This document shows positions 22,635-33,800 of a DNA stretch of 46,480 bases, piece after piece. Location of the stretch: positions 1 to 46,480 of the forward strand of contig CAXKVV010000983.1 in assembly GCA_964058805.1 (NCBI GenBank), in the 5' to 3' direction. The position numbers were made by a program, and so were the translations under genes. This DNA is from Schoenoplectus triqueter. Lineage: Eukaryota > Streptophyta > Magnoliopsida > Poales > Cyperaceae. Numbering within the stretch: position 1 is the first letter of the stretch; each line of letters starts with the position of its first letter. Below the pieces are notes generated by a model that was not told the origin of the DNA, searched no databases, and worked only from the letters and a program-made list of their open reading frames with translations.

Positions 22635-22718
22635 TTGTGCCGGCTAAATATGGTCGTGAGCCCTTGACTTTGAAGAACTAGAGAGCTTGTGCCGGCTGAA
22701 TTCAGTCGTGAGCCCTTG
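22635..22718 (+). repeat. Two-copy repeat, CTTGTGCCGGCT... unit
   Basis: CTTGTGCCGGCT(A/G)AAT...GTCGTGAGCCCTTG occurs twice, about 51 bp apart, inside the 6.8-kb insert. Confidence 0.75.
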
Positions 22719-23044
22719 CTCTCAATAAAAATAACTACAAAATTGTCTATAAAAAAAACTGGTAGTAGATCTCCATATTTTCATATATTATTAAAAGCTT
22801 TGGACCTTTATGCAAAACTATATTTTGGATTTTCACTTCTGTCATGTGCATTTTCCCTTTTGTTCTTGCTTAAAAGAAAATTATTATTTTTAAATAATCA
22901 TCAATATTACATACTAGCATTCTGCCCTCATTTCATATAAATAAAAATTATGTTTCAAAAGCCAAATAAAAAGAGTGTATGCTTAAATACTATTTAATTT
23001 TATAAGTAAAGTAAATGTAAATATAGTTAATGAGTATTGTTAAG

Positions 23045-23410
23045 TGTCACTCAGTGAGCTATTGGCCCAAGTGAAGAGCTTGGTGAGCTATTGGCCTGAG
23101 CTAACAGAACCAAAATAACCATGAAATTACCCCAAATATCGTTGGCCCTAGTGAAGAGCTCGGTGAGTCATCAAGTCTGGTAAAGGGACCAATTAAATAG
23201 TACTCTAATGTGATAGAGAATTGGAATCTCGCAAAGTAGAAATAAAGCCAAACCAGTATCCAAAGTCCAAGTAAAGTTCCTAAGTGCCATTGGTCTGAGT
23301 GAAAGCTCGATGAACCATTAAGCTTGTGTCCAAACTGGTATCCTAAGTTCAAGTAAAGATTTCCTAAGTGTCGATGGCCCGAGCAAAGAGCTCGGTGAGC
23401 TATCAGGATT
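23045..23410 (+). repeat. Degenerate tandem repeats, GAGCTCGGTGAGC... unit
   Basis: Five or six diverged copies of an AAGTG-CAT(T)GGCC(C)GAGTGAAGAGCTCGGTGAGC-type unit are irregularly spaced over about 365 bp. They lie inside the 6.8-kb insert. Confidence 0.7.
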
Positions 23411-25164
23411 TGTTAAAATCAGTGTGCAAGACCCAAGTATTAAGCTCTACACAAAACAAGGGAAAGTTAGATAATAATTAATATAGTGCTGGAGCGCAAA
23501 CCTAAACCAGACTTAAACGAAGATTATACTAATTTTCTGGCATACAAAAAAAAAAGAAGGTGAACTAAGTTGATCAGCGGGTCTTTAAGAACTAGCAGCT
23601 GATACCAAAACTAGTCCATTAGTATTAAAGTGAACTCACGCATAGGGTAAGCTTCAATTACTAGTGAGTACCTTAACATGATTAAAAGGTCAAAACTCCA
23701 GGTAAGTTATATTAATTTAAACAAAGAGGGAGTTTGGGCAAGTGTGTGAATAACTAATTCATAGGGCTGATGTGAGAATACTAAGTCTTTGGACTTTTAT
23801 ATGAAAAGCCAGGATTTAAAAATTAACTTTCTGAAAAGGCTTAGGCTGATGAATAAAAAAAAACAAATATATGTTAATCTCATTAAATAAAATGTATCGC
23901 TTCATCATAATTTCTTTGAATTTATAAAAAGGGCTCAAGTCAGTGTACATTCAATCCTTGTGCATAGCTTATTAAATTCTCTATTCAAAACGTGCTAAGT
24001 CTGTTTGAAAATGTCAGTATAGTATGTGCATGTTATTTTCCTCATGATTTCCTCTGGTTATTCTCCAAAAGTCAAAATTAACCTTTTTTGTTTTGTTTTC
24101 ATGAGCTTAATTGATCGTCCTTTATACTCACGCTAATATTGCTTACATACAGCTTGAAGATCATCATGGGAATATTTGTGTGCAAGTACAAACCTTCTGA
24201 ATAATATTTTGTAAACTGCATGAATAGTATTTCCAAACAAAATGTGTATTCTTCTATGAACCGTCTTGTGAAATCTTCTTCGTGTAATGTTGTGGAATTA
24301 ATCAGTACTAATTTGTAATTATGGTTCAGTCAATTTGGAATGATTAAACTTGTAAATAATTTGTCTGTAAGCATGTGACAAAAGATGTATAATTTGTATA
24401 TTAGTCTTTGTTGGATATGTCAAATTTGTAAAAAACAATATCATACTATTCGGTACTTAAGGTAAAGCTGTATGGACATGTTATTAATTGTCAATCTTAT
24501 CAAGAACGTTTTTTATACATAAGTTCTGTATTCAAACGGATAGAGAATTAAAATTGAAAAAAAATCTGCATAAGCATTTACGCAAAGCCTAAAAAGAGGT
24601 TAGCCCGAAAATTGGATTGCAACTAATTAGAGCCTAAGAGTTCGATCTCGGCTTGGGAAAAAAATACATATAGTAAACTTCGGCCCAAGTCAGAAAAACA
24701 AAAGCATGAATCTCGACCTTAGTGCACTTGATATAAATCTCGTAAAACTGAAATAACGTTATCCTAAATTCTTTTTCACGGTGGGACTCAACTTCAATTC
24801 GTAAAATAAACATGATAGAGTTTCCCTGTTATAAATAATTACTATAATAAATAATAGAAAATTGATGAATAACTCTTTTGAAATAAATTTCATAATTCTA
24901 AAAGAACATATATATAAAATAAACAATAAAAAATAACAAAATATCAGTGAAGTCAATGAGGAAAAAAGTATAAAGTAAAATAAATATAATACTTTTTCAT
25001 CTATTTGAAATAAATAAATAAAATGCTTCTTCCCTTGTGAGGAATAATAAAAATACTAGTAGTAAAGTATAAAACATAAATGAAAATACTTTCTTCACAA
25101 ATAAAATGAATAATATATATATTTTTTTATATACATAAGAAATAAAATTAAATTAAAATAAACA

Positions 25165-25173
25165 ACCAAACTA

Positions 25174-25211
<38 letters not shown>

Positions 25212-25216
25212 TAATA
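25165..25216 (+). repeat. (AAT)n microsatellite, second
   Basis: A run of AAT units broken by one AAC lies within the A-rich part of the 6.8-kb insert. Confidence 0.9.
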
Positions 25217-25779
25217 ATGAATAAATGATTACAACTTCTATACATTAAATTATAATTTCAAAAATAAAAAGGAAACTTCAAATAAAAAAAATACAAAAAT
25301 AAGTAAAAATAAATACATAAATAAAAAAAATAAAGAAGGAAATAGAAAAAGAAGAAAGTAGAAAAATATAATCCTTCGAACCTTTTAAATTAAGTAAATT
25401 CAAAATCAAAATAAAAAAATAACCCACAATCTTCAAAATTGAATAAATTCAAATATCAATAAATAAAGGAAATGCTAATTAAAATTAACATAAAAAATAA
25501 AAGATTGTATCAAGTAAAAGAAAAATTAAATTTTAAAATTAAATCAATCTAAACCTAAAAATAAAATCAAAATAAAAATAAATAAATAAAAATAGCACTC
25601 AACATTCAAGGCCAAATAAATTTAAATAAAAAGAAATTCAAATATCAAATAAATAAAACACAAGTAAAAAAAAAAGAGAAAATAATAAAATTAGATGAAT
25701 ACATCATTCTATCAAATAAAATAAGGATCAATTTAAAATAAATCAAACTCAATCTGAAATCTAAAAAAAATGATGAATT

Positions 25780-26287
25780 CTTGATCTTGATATTTGAGTT
25801 GGTAAGGAGCCTTAACTCAATATCTCGTATCTTAAAAATCATTTAAGTCTCTATATGAATCATCGAGACTTTGAATTTCTAGATTTATGAATTGGCACAG
25901 CGCTTCAGATTCATAGTCTAGAAGATCAGTAAAGACCAAGAAAAGGGCCAAATCCTGTCTTTCTGATTCACCGAATCTTGATGTTGAGCGGACAGAGCGC
26001 TTGCGTTCACATCTTGTATCTCGGAAGATTCATCTTGATCTTGATATTTGAGTTGGTAAGGAGCCTTAACTCAATATCTCGTATCTCGGGAACCATTCAG
26101 TATCTCTACATGGATCATCGAGATATCTGAATGCCTAGGTCCATGAGCTGGCATAGCGCTTCAGGTTCATGATCTAGAAGATCAGTTAAAGACGATCAAA
26201 ATCTTCTCCGTCTTTCTGATAACCAGTCCTTGATGCTGAGCTGGCATAGCGCTTCAAGCTTCACATCTTGCGTACTGATATTCACAT
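25780..26287 (+). repeat. 254-bp tandem duplication
   Basis: Two adjacent copies start CTTGATCTTGATATTTGAGT at 25780 and 26034. Both run through CTCAATATCTCGTATCT, a GGCA(C/T)AGCGCTTCAG segment and a GTCTTTCTGAT segment. They are diverged by substitutions and small gaps and lie near the right end of the 6.8-kb insert. Confidence 0.85.
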
Positions 26288-26375
26288 GGTCTGAGCTGCC
26301 ATTAATCGAGGCTCATGGTCTGAGTTGCCATTAATCGAGACTCACGATCTGAACTATCATTAATTGAGGTTCACA
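26282..26375 (+). repeat. 29-31-bp tandem repeat, three copies
   Basis: Three adjacent units of the form TCA-(C)A(T)GGTCTGAG(C/T)TGCCATTAATCGAG(G/A)C, the third more diverged, follow directly after the 254-bp duplication. Confidence 0.85.
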
Positions 26376-26695
26376 AGGTGTATACTACCTTAAAAAGTTC
26401 ATATCTTCTCCACCCTTTCTCACAGCGACCACTTAAAATTGCTTAACTATTCTGTTTATTTTTTCTTTCTTAATCAGAGGTTCCTCGGGTTCAAAGCCCA
26501 GGGTAATTAACAATGGGGGCTTGCGCCCATTGGAATCTTAAAGACCCCATAATCTCTAAAACCTTTAAATGTGCATTCCAAATTCATATAAATTTACCCC
26601 AATGCACACTTAGAGAGATCTCCGTGTCCTTCTTCCGCCATTCATCGCCCAGTTCCTTTTTTAGGGCGGTGAGAGGCGCGAAAAAGGGTCGCACA

Positions 26696-27298
26696 TTAAC
26701 CAATCTAACTAAATCATTACTCCATAGAGCTTACTAGCCATATACATAATGAGAGAGATAATTCAAGAGATTGATACACTCAATTAGCCAAATCCTTGTT
26801 CAAGCTCAATCTAACTTCTCTATATTCACCAAACTTGATCCTTCGTGATCTTCTTGAAAATATTATTTTGAGCTGTAGTTCTCACCTTTTATTGAGTGTG
26901 TTGTCATTCACATTTTTTTTGAGTGTGTTGTCACTCTTGTTACTGATATGATTGGCAGTCCATTTTTGTAAGGGACTCAGTTCTACAAGTGTAAAAATCT
27001 TTTTAAATATATTGGCTCAATCTCAATTGTTAGAGGTTGAGAGTCCGGAGACGTATGCATTTTAAAGCCGAACTCCGTTACATCTTGTGTTCTTGCTTTA
27101 TCTTTACTTTCTTTTCTCACGTTTCTTTAATTGCTATATTCTTGTGAGAATTAAATTGTTTTAAATCGTATTCCGCTGCCAATTACACTTGAACATTAAG
27201 GCCCAAACCGATTTATACATTTCTATCTTATGTTCTTTATATTCTTGCACCTTCTTGACCTTTCAATATCATCATCCTAGGGCTTAAAAAATTTATCA
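26696..27298 (+). repeat. 3' LTR of the Copia element, right part
   Basis: Resumes with TTAACCAATCTAAC, the same point reached in the 5' LTR at about 16374. It ends TTTATCA, followed by the GGTTC duplication. Relative to the 5' LTR it carries extra sequence near 26845-26910. Confidence 0.85.
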
Positions 27299-27303
27299 GG
27301 TTC

Positions 27304-28439
27304 AACAATCAAATGAAAATAACAAATAATCGTGTTTGAGACAGGGTGCAAATTATTTTACACTAGTAATTGAAAATTTTAAAATTTGTTCCGTAGCTTC
27401 CTTTCTCTGTCTTTGTATCTACACTTCTGCAGTCTGCACAAAGAAAAAAATAAATAAAAATTAAGAAGGCCGCTGCTGCCTCATGCTAGCGGGTTAAAAG
27501 ATCGGATAATATCTGATTTTTTCTGAGATATGATATGAGAAATAGTGAAAATTATCCGATTTGTATTTATATGCGGTTAGTATTAAAAAAAATTACGGAT
27601 AAAGATATGATTTGACTATTAATTTATTGATACAATTAAATTATTAATATAATATTAATTAGTATTTAATTTTTATAATTAATGATTCTATAAAAAAATA
27701 GTATGCAATTAATTTCAATAATATATATAATAATTTTATTTGATATTCAAAATATATTTATATTCGTATGATATTTAATTTATATCTGAATATCTATCGA
27801 ATATCCGATTCGTATTTATATTCAGACTATCTATATTAAAAAATTATAACATATAAAAATATAAATATGATAAAATCATTATACGTGCATATCCGATCGT
27901 AACAAACTTCTCTTATTAGGCTCCGCGAATTTTGGTGCTGCCTCATGCTGCCTTCTGTGTCGTTACCTCTGCCGCTCAGAGTGGGTGGGAGTCCTAAGCC
28001 CTTGGGACTAACAATGGTTCTAAGTCATCTTTCAACCATTAAATCGATATTGAGATTCAGGTAAAGTATGAAATTGAAAATGAATTGCATGGAGATTGGT
28101 GATTGAATATTAATCTGATGATTAAAAGATACCTTAAAATCATTGTTAACTCCAAAGACTTATAACTCCCACCCAATCGCTGCCGCTCTCCGTGCATCAG
28201 CAGCCGAAATGAGGAGTTCGTTTTCAATTTTGGTGACAAAACTGAAATGAAGAAATTCACATCTTTTGTTTTTTCATACCTGGGCCCATCAACATTACAA
28301 CTAAACAGGATGTTCGACCGGCCCATAAGCCCGTAATGCGTAATGCCACTTATAGGAGGATGTGGAACCGGTTTTCCATTCTAAAGCGTCAAGCGTGAGC
28401 GGCATCTTAGTTCAATATTGGTGGTCTTGCTTGCTGTCG
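27304..28439. other. Intergenic stretch with one flanked insert
   Basis: No gene is recognised. A 13-bp direct repeat GCTGCCTCATGCT at 27475-27487 and 27937-27949 brackets an AT-rich 449-bp block with CGGATA-type motifs near both ends. The block looks like a non-coding mobile insert. Flanking DNA to 28439 holds no convincing frame. Confidence 0.45.
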
Positions 28440-29075
28440 CTGTGCTTACGGATGGTATGTTTGATTTTGAGGTTAAATGAGTAGGGTTTGATCGGTACAG
28501 ATTTAGAGTGAGGTATGTCTGTTTAATCCGTAATATCGATAATATATAATATGTATTTATATGTGTTATGTATAATTATATATAAGTAACTTATCAAATT
28601 AGATAAAATTAATAATTTAACTGAATATTCATTTAAATTAATTTTTTTAATTAAATATTATAATTTATAAATTGAGTACTTGAGTTGGTACAAATATTTA
28701 ATAACTTTTAGACTTACAAAATAACTTATACAATGATTGTGCAAATATTTAATAATACATTAGTTTAAATACAATAATCATCATCTAAAGATATAATATT
28801 AAGAAAAAAAATCATTAATTAAAGAAATTATAAATTGATTGTGTAATAATTTAATTAAAAAATTTAGTAATAAAATATCATTGACAAATTCGAACCGGGA
28901 CAAGTACATGCGGGTATGCCTATCAAGCATCATGGACAAACTGGGTTATCAATTTTAGATCCGAAGGTAATGACCGAATAAGCCGATGTGAGAATTTTAA
29001 AAGACGGACTGAATTCCGAATTTGACATAAATCCGGTCCTATCCGGTTCATTATCATCCCCATCTGTGCTTACAG
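28440..29075. repeat. Possible degenerate MITE-like repeat
   Basis: AT-rich core between GGGTTTGATCGGTACAG-type and CCGGTTCATTATCATCCCC-type ends. The CCGGTTCATTATCATCCCC terminus recalls common plant non-autonomous elements. I could not pair the ends or find a target duplication. Confidence 0.25.
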
Positions 29076-29373
29076 TTGGTTCATTTTTTAGTCATGGAGC
29101 TGTGTGGTGATCACAAAGCGAACCATTCTTTCCCCTTTTATTAAAGAATACTGTGTGTGCTAGCCTCATTCAACAGCATACATCTATTTTTGAATGGTGC
29201 CTCTCTCTAGAGCTGGCCCAACAAAGTATTAACCAAAAACTTTTATTTTACTTTGCAACACGGGTTATTTTTTATGCCCTATTGCAAAAATATACATCTA
29301 CTAATTGATAGAAAAATTTTATACCGTGATTCTTTAATAAACCTTTAATTATAAAATAAATTATTTTATTTCA

Positions 29374-29970
29374 TGTTGTCGATTTTTCAGAGAAACACAA
29401 CCCCGTTGATTACCGGATTCTTTTAAGCTTTCTAGCGATCTTCCTCTAATCTGATGGAGCCATTGAGAGGACCAACACAGATAATTTTCGTCAATGTCTG
29501 GAACTCTATGTTTTGAGAGAGGTTTGGATTCCTATGTTGAAAACGAAAAGGTGTGAGAAAACGAGAATAGGGAATATACATCAATAAGCCAATAGTCTCC
29601 TTATATATAACAGACACCAATAACTGAGCCATCAGTTATTTCTTAGCGAGTCCATATCAAATCCAAATTCTATCTTAACAATTTGCTGCTTAATTGGGAA
29701 ACTGTCTATAGTTGTGTTCTCCAGAGTCCAGTAACATAATTGTATTATTATCAAATTTTATATAATTTAGACCATCATTAAATTATAAAATTATTAATGA
29801 ACATTCTACGCAGTAAAATACCCACTTCTCATGACACATATTGAACCCGATTAATATATAGTATTTGATCAACGAGTATAATATGACAGTTCATTATATA
29901 ATATATATTTATATTACATATAAGCCCATACAACGTTGTAATAATAATATCGTATTTCGTGTTTCTAAAA
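29374..29970 (-). mobile_element. LTR remnant, minus orientation (limits approximate)
   Basis: On the minus strand it carries a TATA box (TTATATATAAGG, at about 29599-29610), a downstream CT-rich leader and a U3 matching the window-end LTR at 46287-46480. Its U3 start has decayed (TTTTAGAAA instead of TGTTAGAAT). No coding sequence accompanies it, so it is a solo LTR or a fragment. The right limit is set by that match; the left limit is a guess from a TG/CA. Confidence 0.55.
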
Positions 29971-30888
29971 AAAATTAAATATAAAACTAGTTCGGCTGTA
30001 TACGTGCAACATGGCTCACGACATCGTTCTTTTTTCTTTTTCTTTTTTCAAAAAAACGAATTTTTAAGGGGCTATTATCAGGAGTATTTTTTAAAGATTT
30101 TAAGGGGATATTACCGTATTTTTAAATTTTTAGTACGGAGCAAGGTCCAAAAAGTGAAAACCATATATCGGTGCCACGAAACATGACAGCGGTATGAAAG
30201 TCACAAAAATGACAGCGGCATGAAAATCACAAATATGACAGCGGCATAAAAGTCACAACCATGATAGGTGATTTGATGATCAAAATCGTAAAATTAAAAC
30301 AATCCAACAAAGCATAGGTCTATTAATCACTGACCATTAATCAAAACGGCTTTGTCACTTCCCTTTCCCATTTCATTTCAGGATGAAGACATTAATAACA
30401 ATATAAAGCCCAGGTTCCCTTTCTCCACCACATCTCAATCAATTAGGCCGAGATCTTTTACCACCTCTTGATCTTTTTGTGCAATTAATGTACAATTATC
30501 ACTATATAAGAGTCGTACTTAAATTTAGATTCAAATTGAGAGAAGAAAGAAACAACAAGACAATGATATGCTGATAAAAAAAGAGTGCCTATACTTGGTT
30601 TTCAAAGCCTTTGTGGCCTTTTCCTCTGAGAATTATTTTGTCATATTAACTATAGTACTGTTTACATCACTAACTATGAAGATTTCATAACTTTACCTCA
30701 CAGATATTTTGCCTATAGCCCTATACTATCTCCTGCCAAAATGAACTGCTAAGAACTTTTCCTTTATACTATATACATTTAAAATGACAAAATATTAAAG
30801 AGCTTTTTATCTTATATTTCTTTTTCAAAAGTACAAAAAAAAACTATTACTGCTTTTTCTCGACCTATCTGATGGTTTGTCTGTGTTA
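29971..30888. other. Intergenic and RBOH 3' flank
   Basis: Contains a 26-27-bp tandem repeat (30182-30262) and AT-rich sequence. The RBOH 3' UTR should start at 30888 and run leftwards. No exact poly(A) signal was assigned. Confidence 0.4.
30182..30262 (+). repeat. 26-27-bp tandem repeat, three copies
   Basis: Three adjacent units of ATGACAGCGG(T/C)AT(G/A)AAA(G/A)TCACAA with few differences. Confidence 0.85.
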
Positions 30889-33800
30889 TTAGAAGTATTC
30901 TTTGTGGAAATGGAATCGTGTCGTCGTCTTCTGGCTCATTTCATGTGACAAATTTCTCAGTTCTTTTGCCAGTGTTGGTACTCCACAATAAAATACCCCT
31001 GCATGCACAAAAACTGTTACTTGAATGTGTTCATATTTTATATACAAGTACTGTGTATATCTACACAGACGTTTTTGTTGTAACTGATAACAGTATAAAA
31101 AAATTCACAAAACCATAATAGTAACAAAATGACAGTAACATCATAATGCAAAACCATTACATGAATGTTGAAGCTATTATATTGCATGAATGTATGGTGA
31201 GGCATTAAATACTAAAGCTGAAAAATCAAAGATCGTTAACTTTAAACCGTTAAAATTACTATATAATTTTGATGGCTCTTGATGGAATATCAAATACACT
31301 TAATTTGTATGAAATGTGAAACACAACTAATCCATAAGTGTAAAAATATGTTTCTAAAGTTTTTTTCTATTTTTAAGACTTTATATGAATTTATATGAAG
31401 TTGATTCTCAAAATTATCAAAATAACTAGTTATCAAGGGATCCCCACCCATATAAAAATAAATATATTTGGGAAAAGATACAACCTACGGTGGCGTTGGG
31501 GTGCTTTGAAGCTAGTCTGGTAAAGACCTCTTTCCAGTTCGGTCTTGCAAAGTGTGTCCTTACCTGTATAGGGAAAAAATATTGCTTCAAAATTTTTGTA
31601 GCTATAATATTTATTAAAGTGGGTGCCTAAATGAGAAGTCCATCGCAATATTTTCTGTAATTGCAATTCTGATGAAATCTAGTATGGACGTGGTGGGCAT
31701 TCTGAAAAGAATACCTCAAGCCTCAAAGTGTTGAAAATGAAGAAAAATATGGACACAATAATCTCTCTGAAACTTTCACCAAAATTTTGTGGAGCGCAAT
31801 GCAGGTATGGCATGCAATTTTCTTGCACAATTCACTTTCCTAATTTGAAGGCAAGTATAGACAGATAGATAGATGCACATACTCTGGTGCCAGAGACGAT
31901 GTCGACACCATTTTTGGCATGATTGAGAGCTTGAACCATTGTCAACAGAGTTGTTCTTGCATCCCTCTCCTCATACACACTTGTCAAATAGTTATGCAAC
32001 TCAATTACTCCCTATACAAAAGCAATTTCACTTTCAAAATCAGTTTCTCTACAAATTGTGTTGACAGTTTTGGATGTAACAGAATATTTTCAAATTGGAT
32101 CAGGGTAATTCTGTTAATCACATCAAGAATAAGATGATCAAGCTCGACTTAGGCTAATAAAAATAAATTGATGGGTTAATTCGTCAGCATTGGGCCGTAA
32201 ACAGTATCACTAGTACCCTAAGGAAATAATACCTTTTTGTCCATTTCGGCAACCTCATTCATAACTCCTTTGAACCACTCGAATGAGCCAGCCTCGCGAG
32301 TGACCCAGTAGAAATGTGCACAAGTTGTTCTATATGCGCGCTTCTTGCTACTTGAAGTTGACAGGCTGAAACCGGTTGTACTGTCCTCTGGCCTACTTGT
32401 TTCCATTGCCAAATCCTTTTTGTAAGAAGTAAATTTATGTCAGTCTTAACTGCTCCTTATAGGTGGTGCTCTTTGACAAAGTTTAACAATTTGACTTTGG
32501 TTAACCTTTTGCTGATTTTTTACTTATCCATTGTGCAATTCATGTCACATGACATTGAATAGGGATGAATGAGGGTAATATGCATGAGCTAAGTATTATT
32601 TTAAATCTATGCTGTGTTGAGTTAACTTAGGTTAATTAAACCAAAATCGGTTACAACAGATGTAAATTGCAGAACCAAATTTTGTTGATGCTAATTGGTT
32701 TCTTGAGGTTCAATAATTCTTCTACAAACCACCTAAATACTGATCCTGTACATCAGGATTCAGTACCTGCCAAATTCATAATGTGTGTTCAATGATTACA
32801 CCCAGTATTGACTTATATAGTAATATTCACTGGTTGAATCAAAATAATGAAGGGCTTGCAGGTTGAAGGTTGAAGTTGTTACCATCAACTCATCAGCAAT
32901 TTTGAGATTGTTTAGAAGGTCTCTGAGGATGCTAACAAATGGTGTTGCACCAATGCCGAGACCAATGAGTAATAGCACATCATAGTTTCTAAAATCTTGC
33001 GCTGGTGCACCATATGGACCATCCACAAGCAATCTTGGCAAGCTGCATTCATAATTGAATTCGGAAATTATTGAAGATGAAAATAGGTCTTATTAGGAAA
33101 GGTAAAATATTTTTCTTATTTCAAAATTGACAAATATCATAATTTAATAAGTATGATATCAAGATAAAAATTAAACAAGCATCAAAGGTATAACAATATA
33201 CCATACCAGTGTAAACATTACACCAAAGAAAGATTATCTGGTTAAGAAAAAGAAACATGGCCATCATTTCCCTAATTTGCAGCAAAATATTTTCAGGGGA
33301 TGAGAAATGTTGTAAACAGTACCACATTTCTCATGGAATATGAATGGTTTACTATTGATCCTTTGTACAATTAATGAATTAAAATAAAAGTAACTAATTT
33401 GGGAGAAGTATTCCTGGAAATGAAATATTCTGGTAAACTGATGTAATTTTCTCAGTCAAAGTATCCACAACAAAGCATACTCTTATTACTTTATAAAAAT
33501 ATAAACCTAATTAACTATAATCTATTAAAGATTCCTAACCTCTTTCGTTCTACTCCTCCAAATTCATTGAAAGAGGCGCGCCCTATCGAGCAAGGAGAGA
33601 AGTAGTTCTCTATAAATATGTGTTTCAGCTCCTGTGTCCAGTCTCCATTAGTTCTTATGTGAACACTTAGATAATCATCTCCTGGGGCCGAGGTAATGGA
33701 AAAAGGGTGCCTGTGAGAAAACAGACATAATTATTGCATGACATTGGGATTATTTTTCTGCAAATTACCCCCAAAAAGTTTTTACTATATTTGTAATTTT

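Larger units (their letters stand above)
19938..26695 (+). mobile_element. 6,758-bp insert in the Copia 3' LTR; candidate giant solo LTR
   Basis: The insert starts TGTTGACCCC and ends GGGTCGCACA (TG...CA, with short inverted ends). TTAAC is duplicated at 19933-19937 and 26696-26700; the empty site is seen in the 5' LTR. No coding frame, primer site or second internal copy of its ends is visible. A TATA box (21511-21519) and an AATAAA (about 21840) fit an LTR promoter and poly(A) region, with telobox-like AAACCCTA motifs just upstream. It holds several families of internal tandem repeats. The simplest reading is one very long solo LTR, as in Ogre/Tat-type Gypsy elements. A non-coding derivative (LARD) with lost LTR identity is the alternative. 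Confidence 0.6.
15787..27298 (+). mobile_element. Nested Copia (Sirevirus-like) LTR retrotransposon, internally deleted
   Basis: The element comprises a 5' LTR (15787-16941), a 2,423-bp internal region (16942-19364) and a 3' LTR split by a later insertion (19365-19937 and 26696-27298). GGTTC flanks both ends. A tRNA-iMet primer site follows the left LTR. The internal region holds only a decayed gag. Protease, integrase, reverse transcriptase and RNase H are absent, and gag leads straight into a run of polypurine tracts. A gag with an extra coiled-coil, a second zinc knuckle, and several polypurine tracts are, from what I know, marks of the Sirevirus lineage. It could not move without helper proteins even if gag were intact. 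Confidence 0.85.

Noticed and set aside
22689..22940. 83-codon frame in the large insert
   Set aside because: Hydrophobic low-complexity translation with no homology I recognise, inside non-coding retrotransposon DNA.
26513..26737. 74-codon frame across the insert's right junction
   Set aside because: It crosses the boundary between two mobile elements, so it cannot be an old gene.
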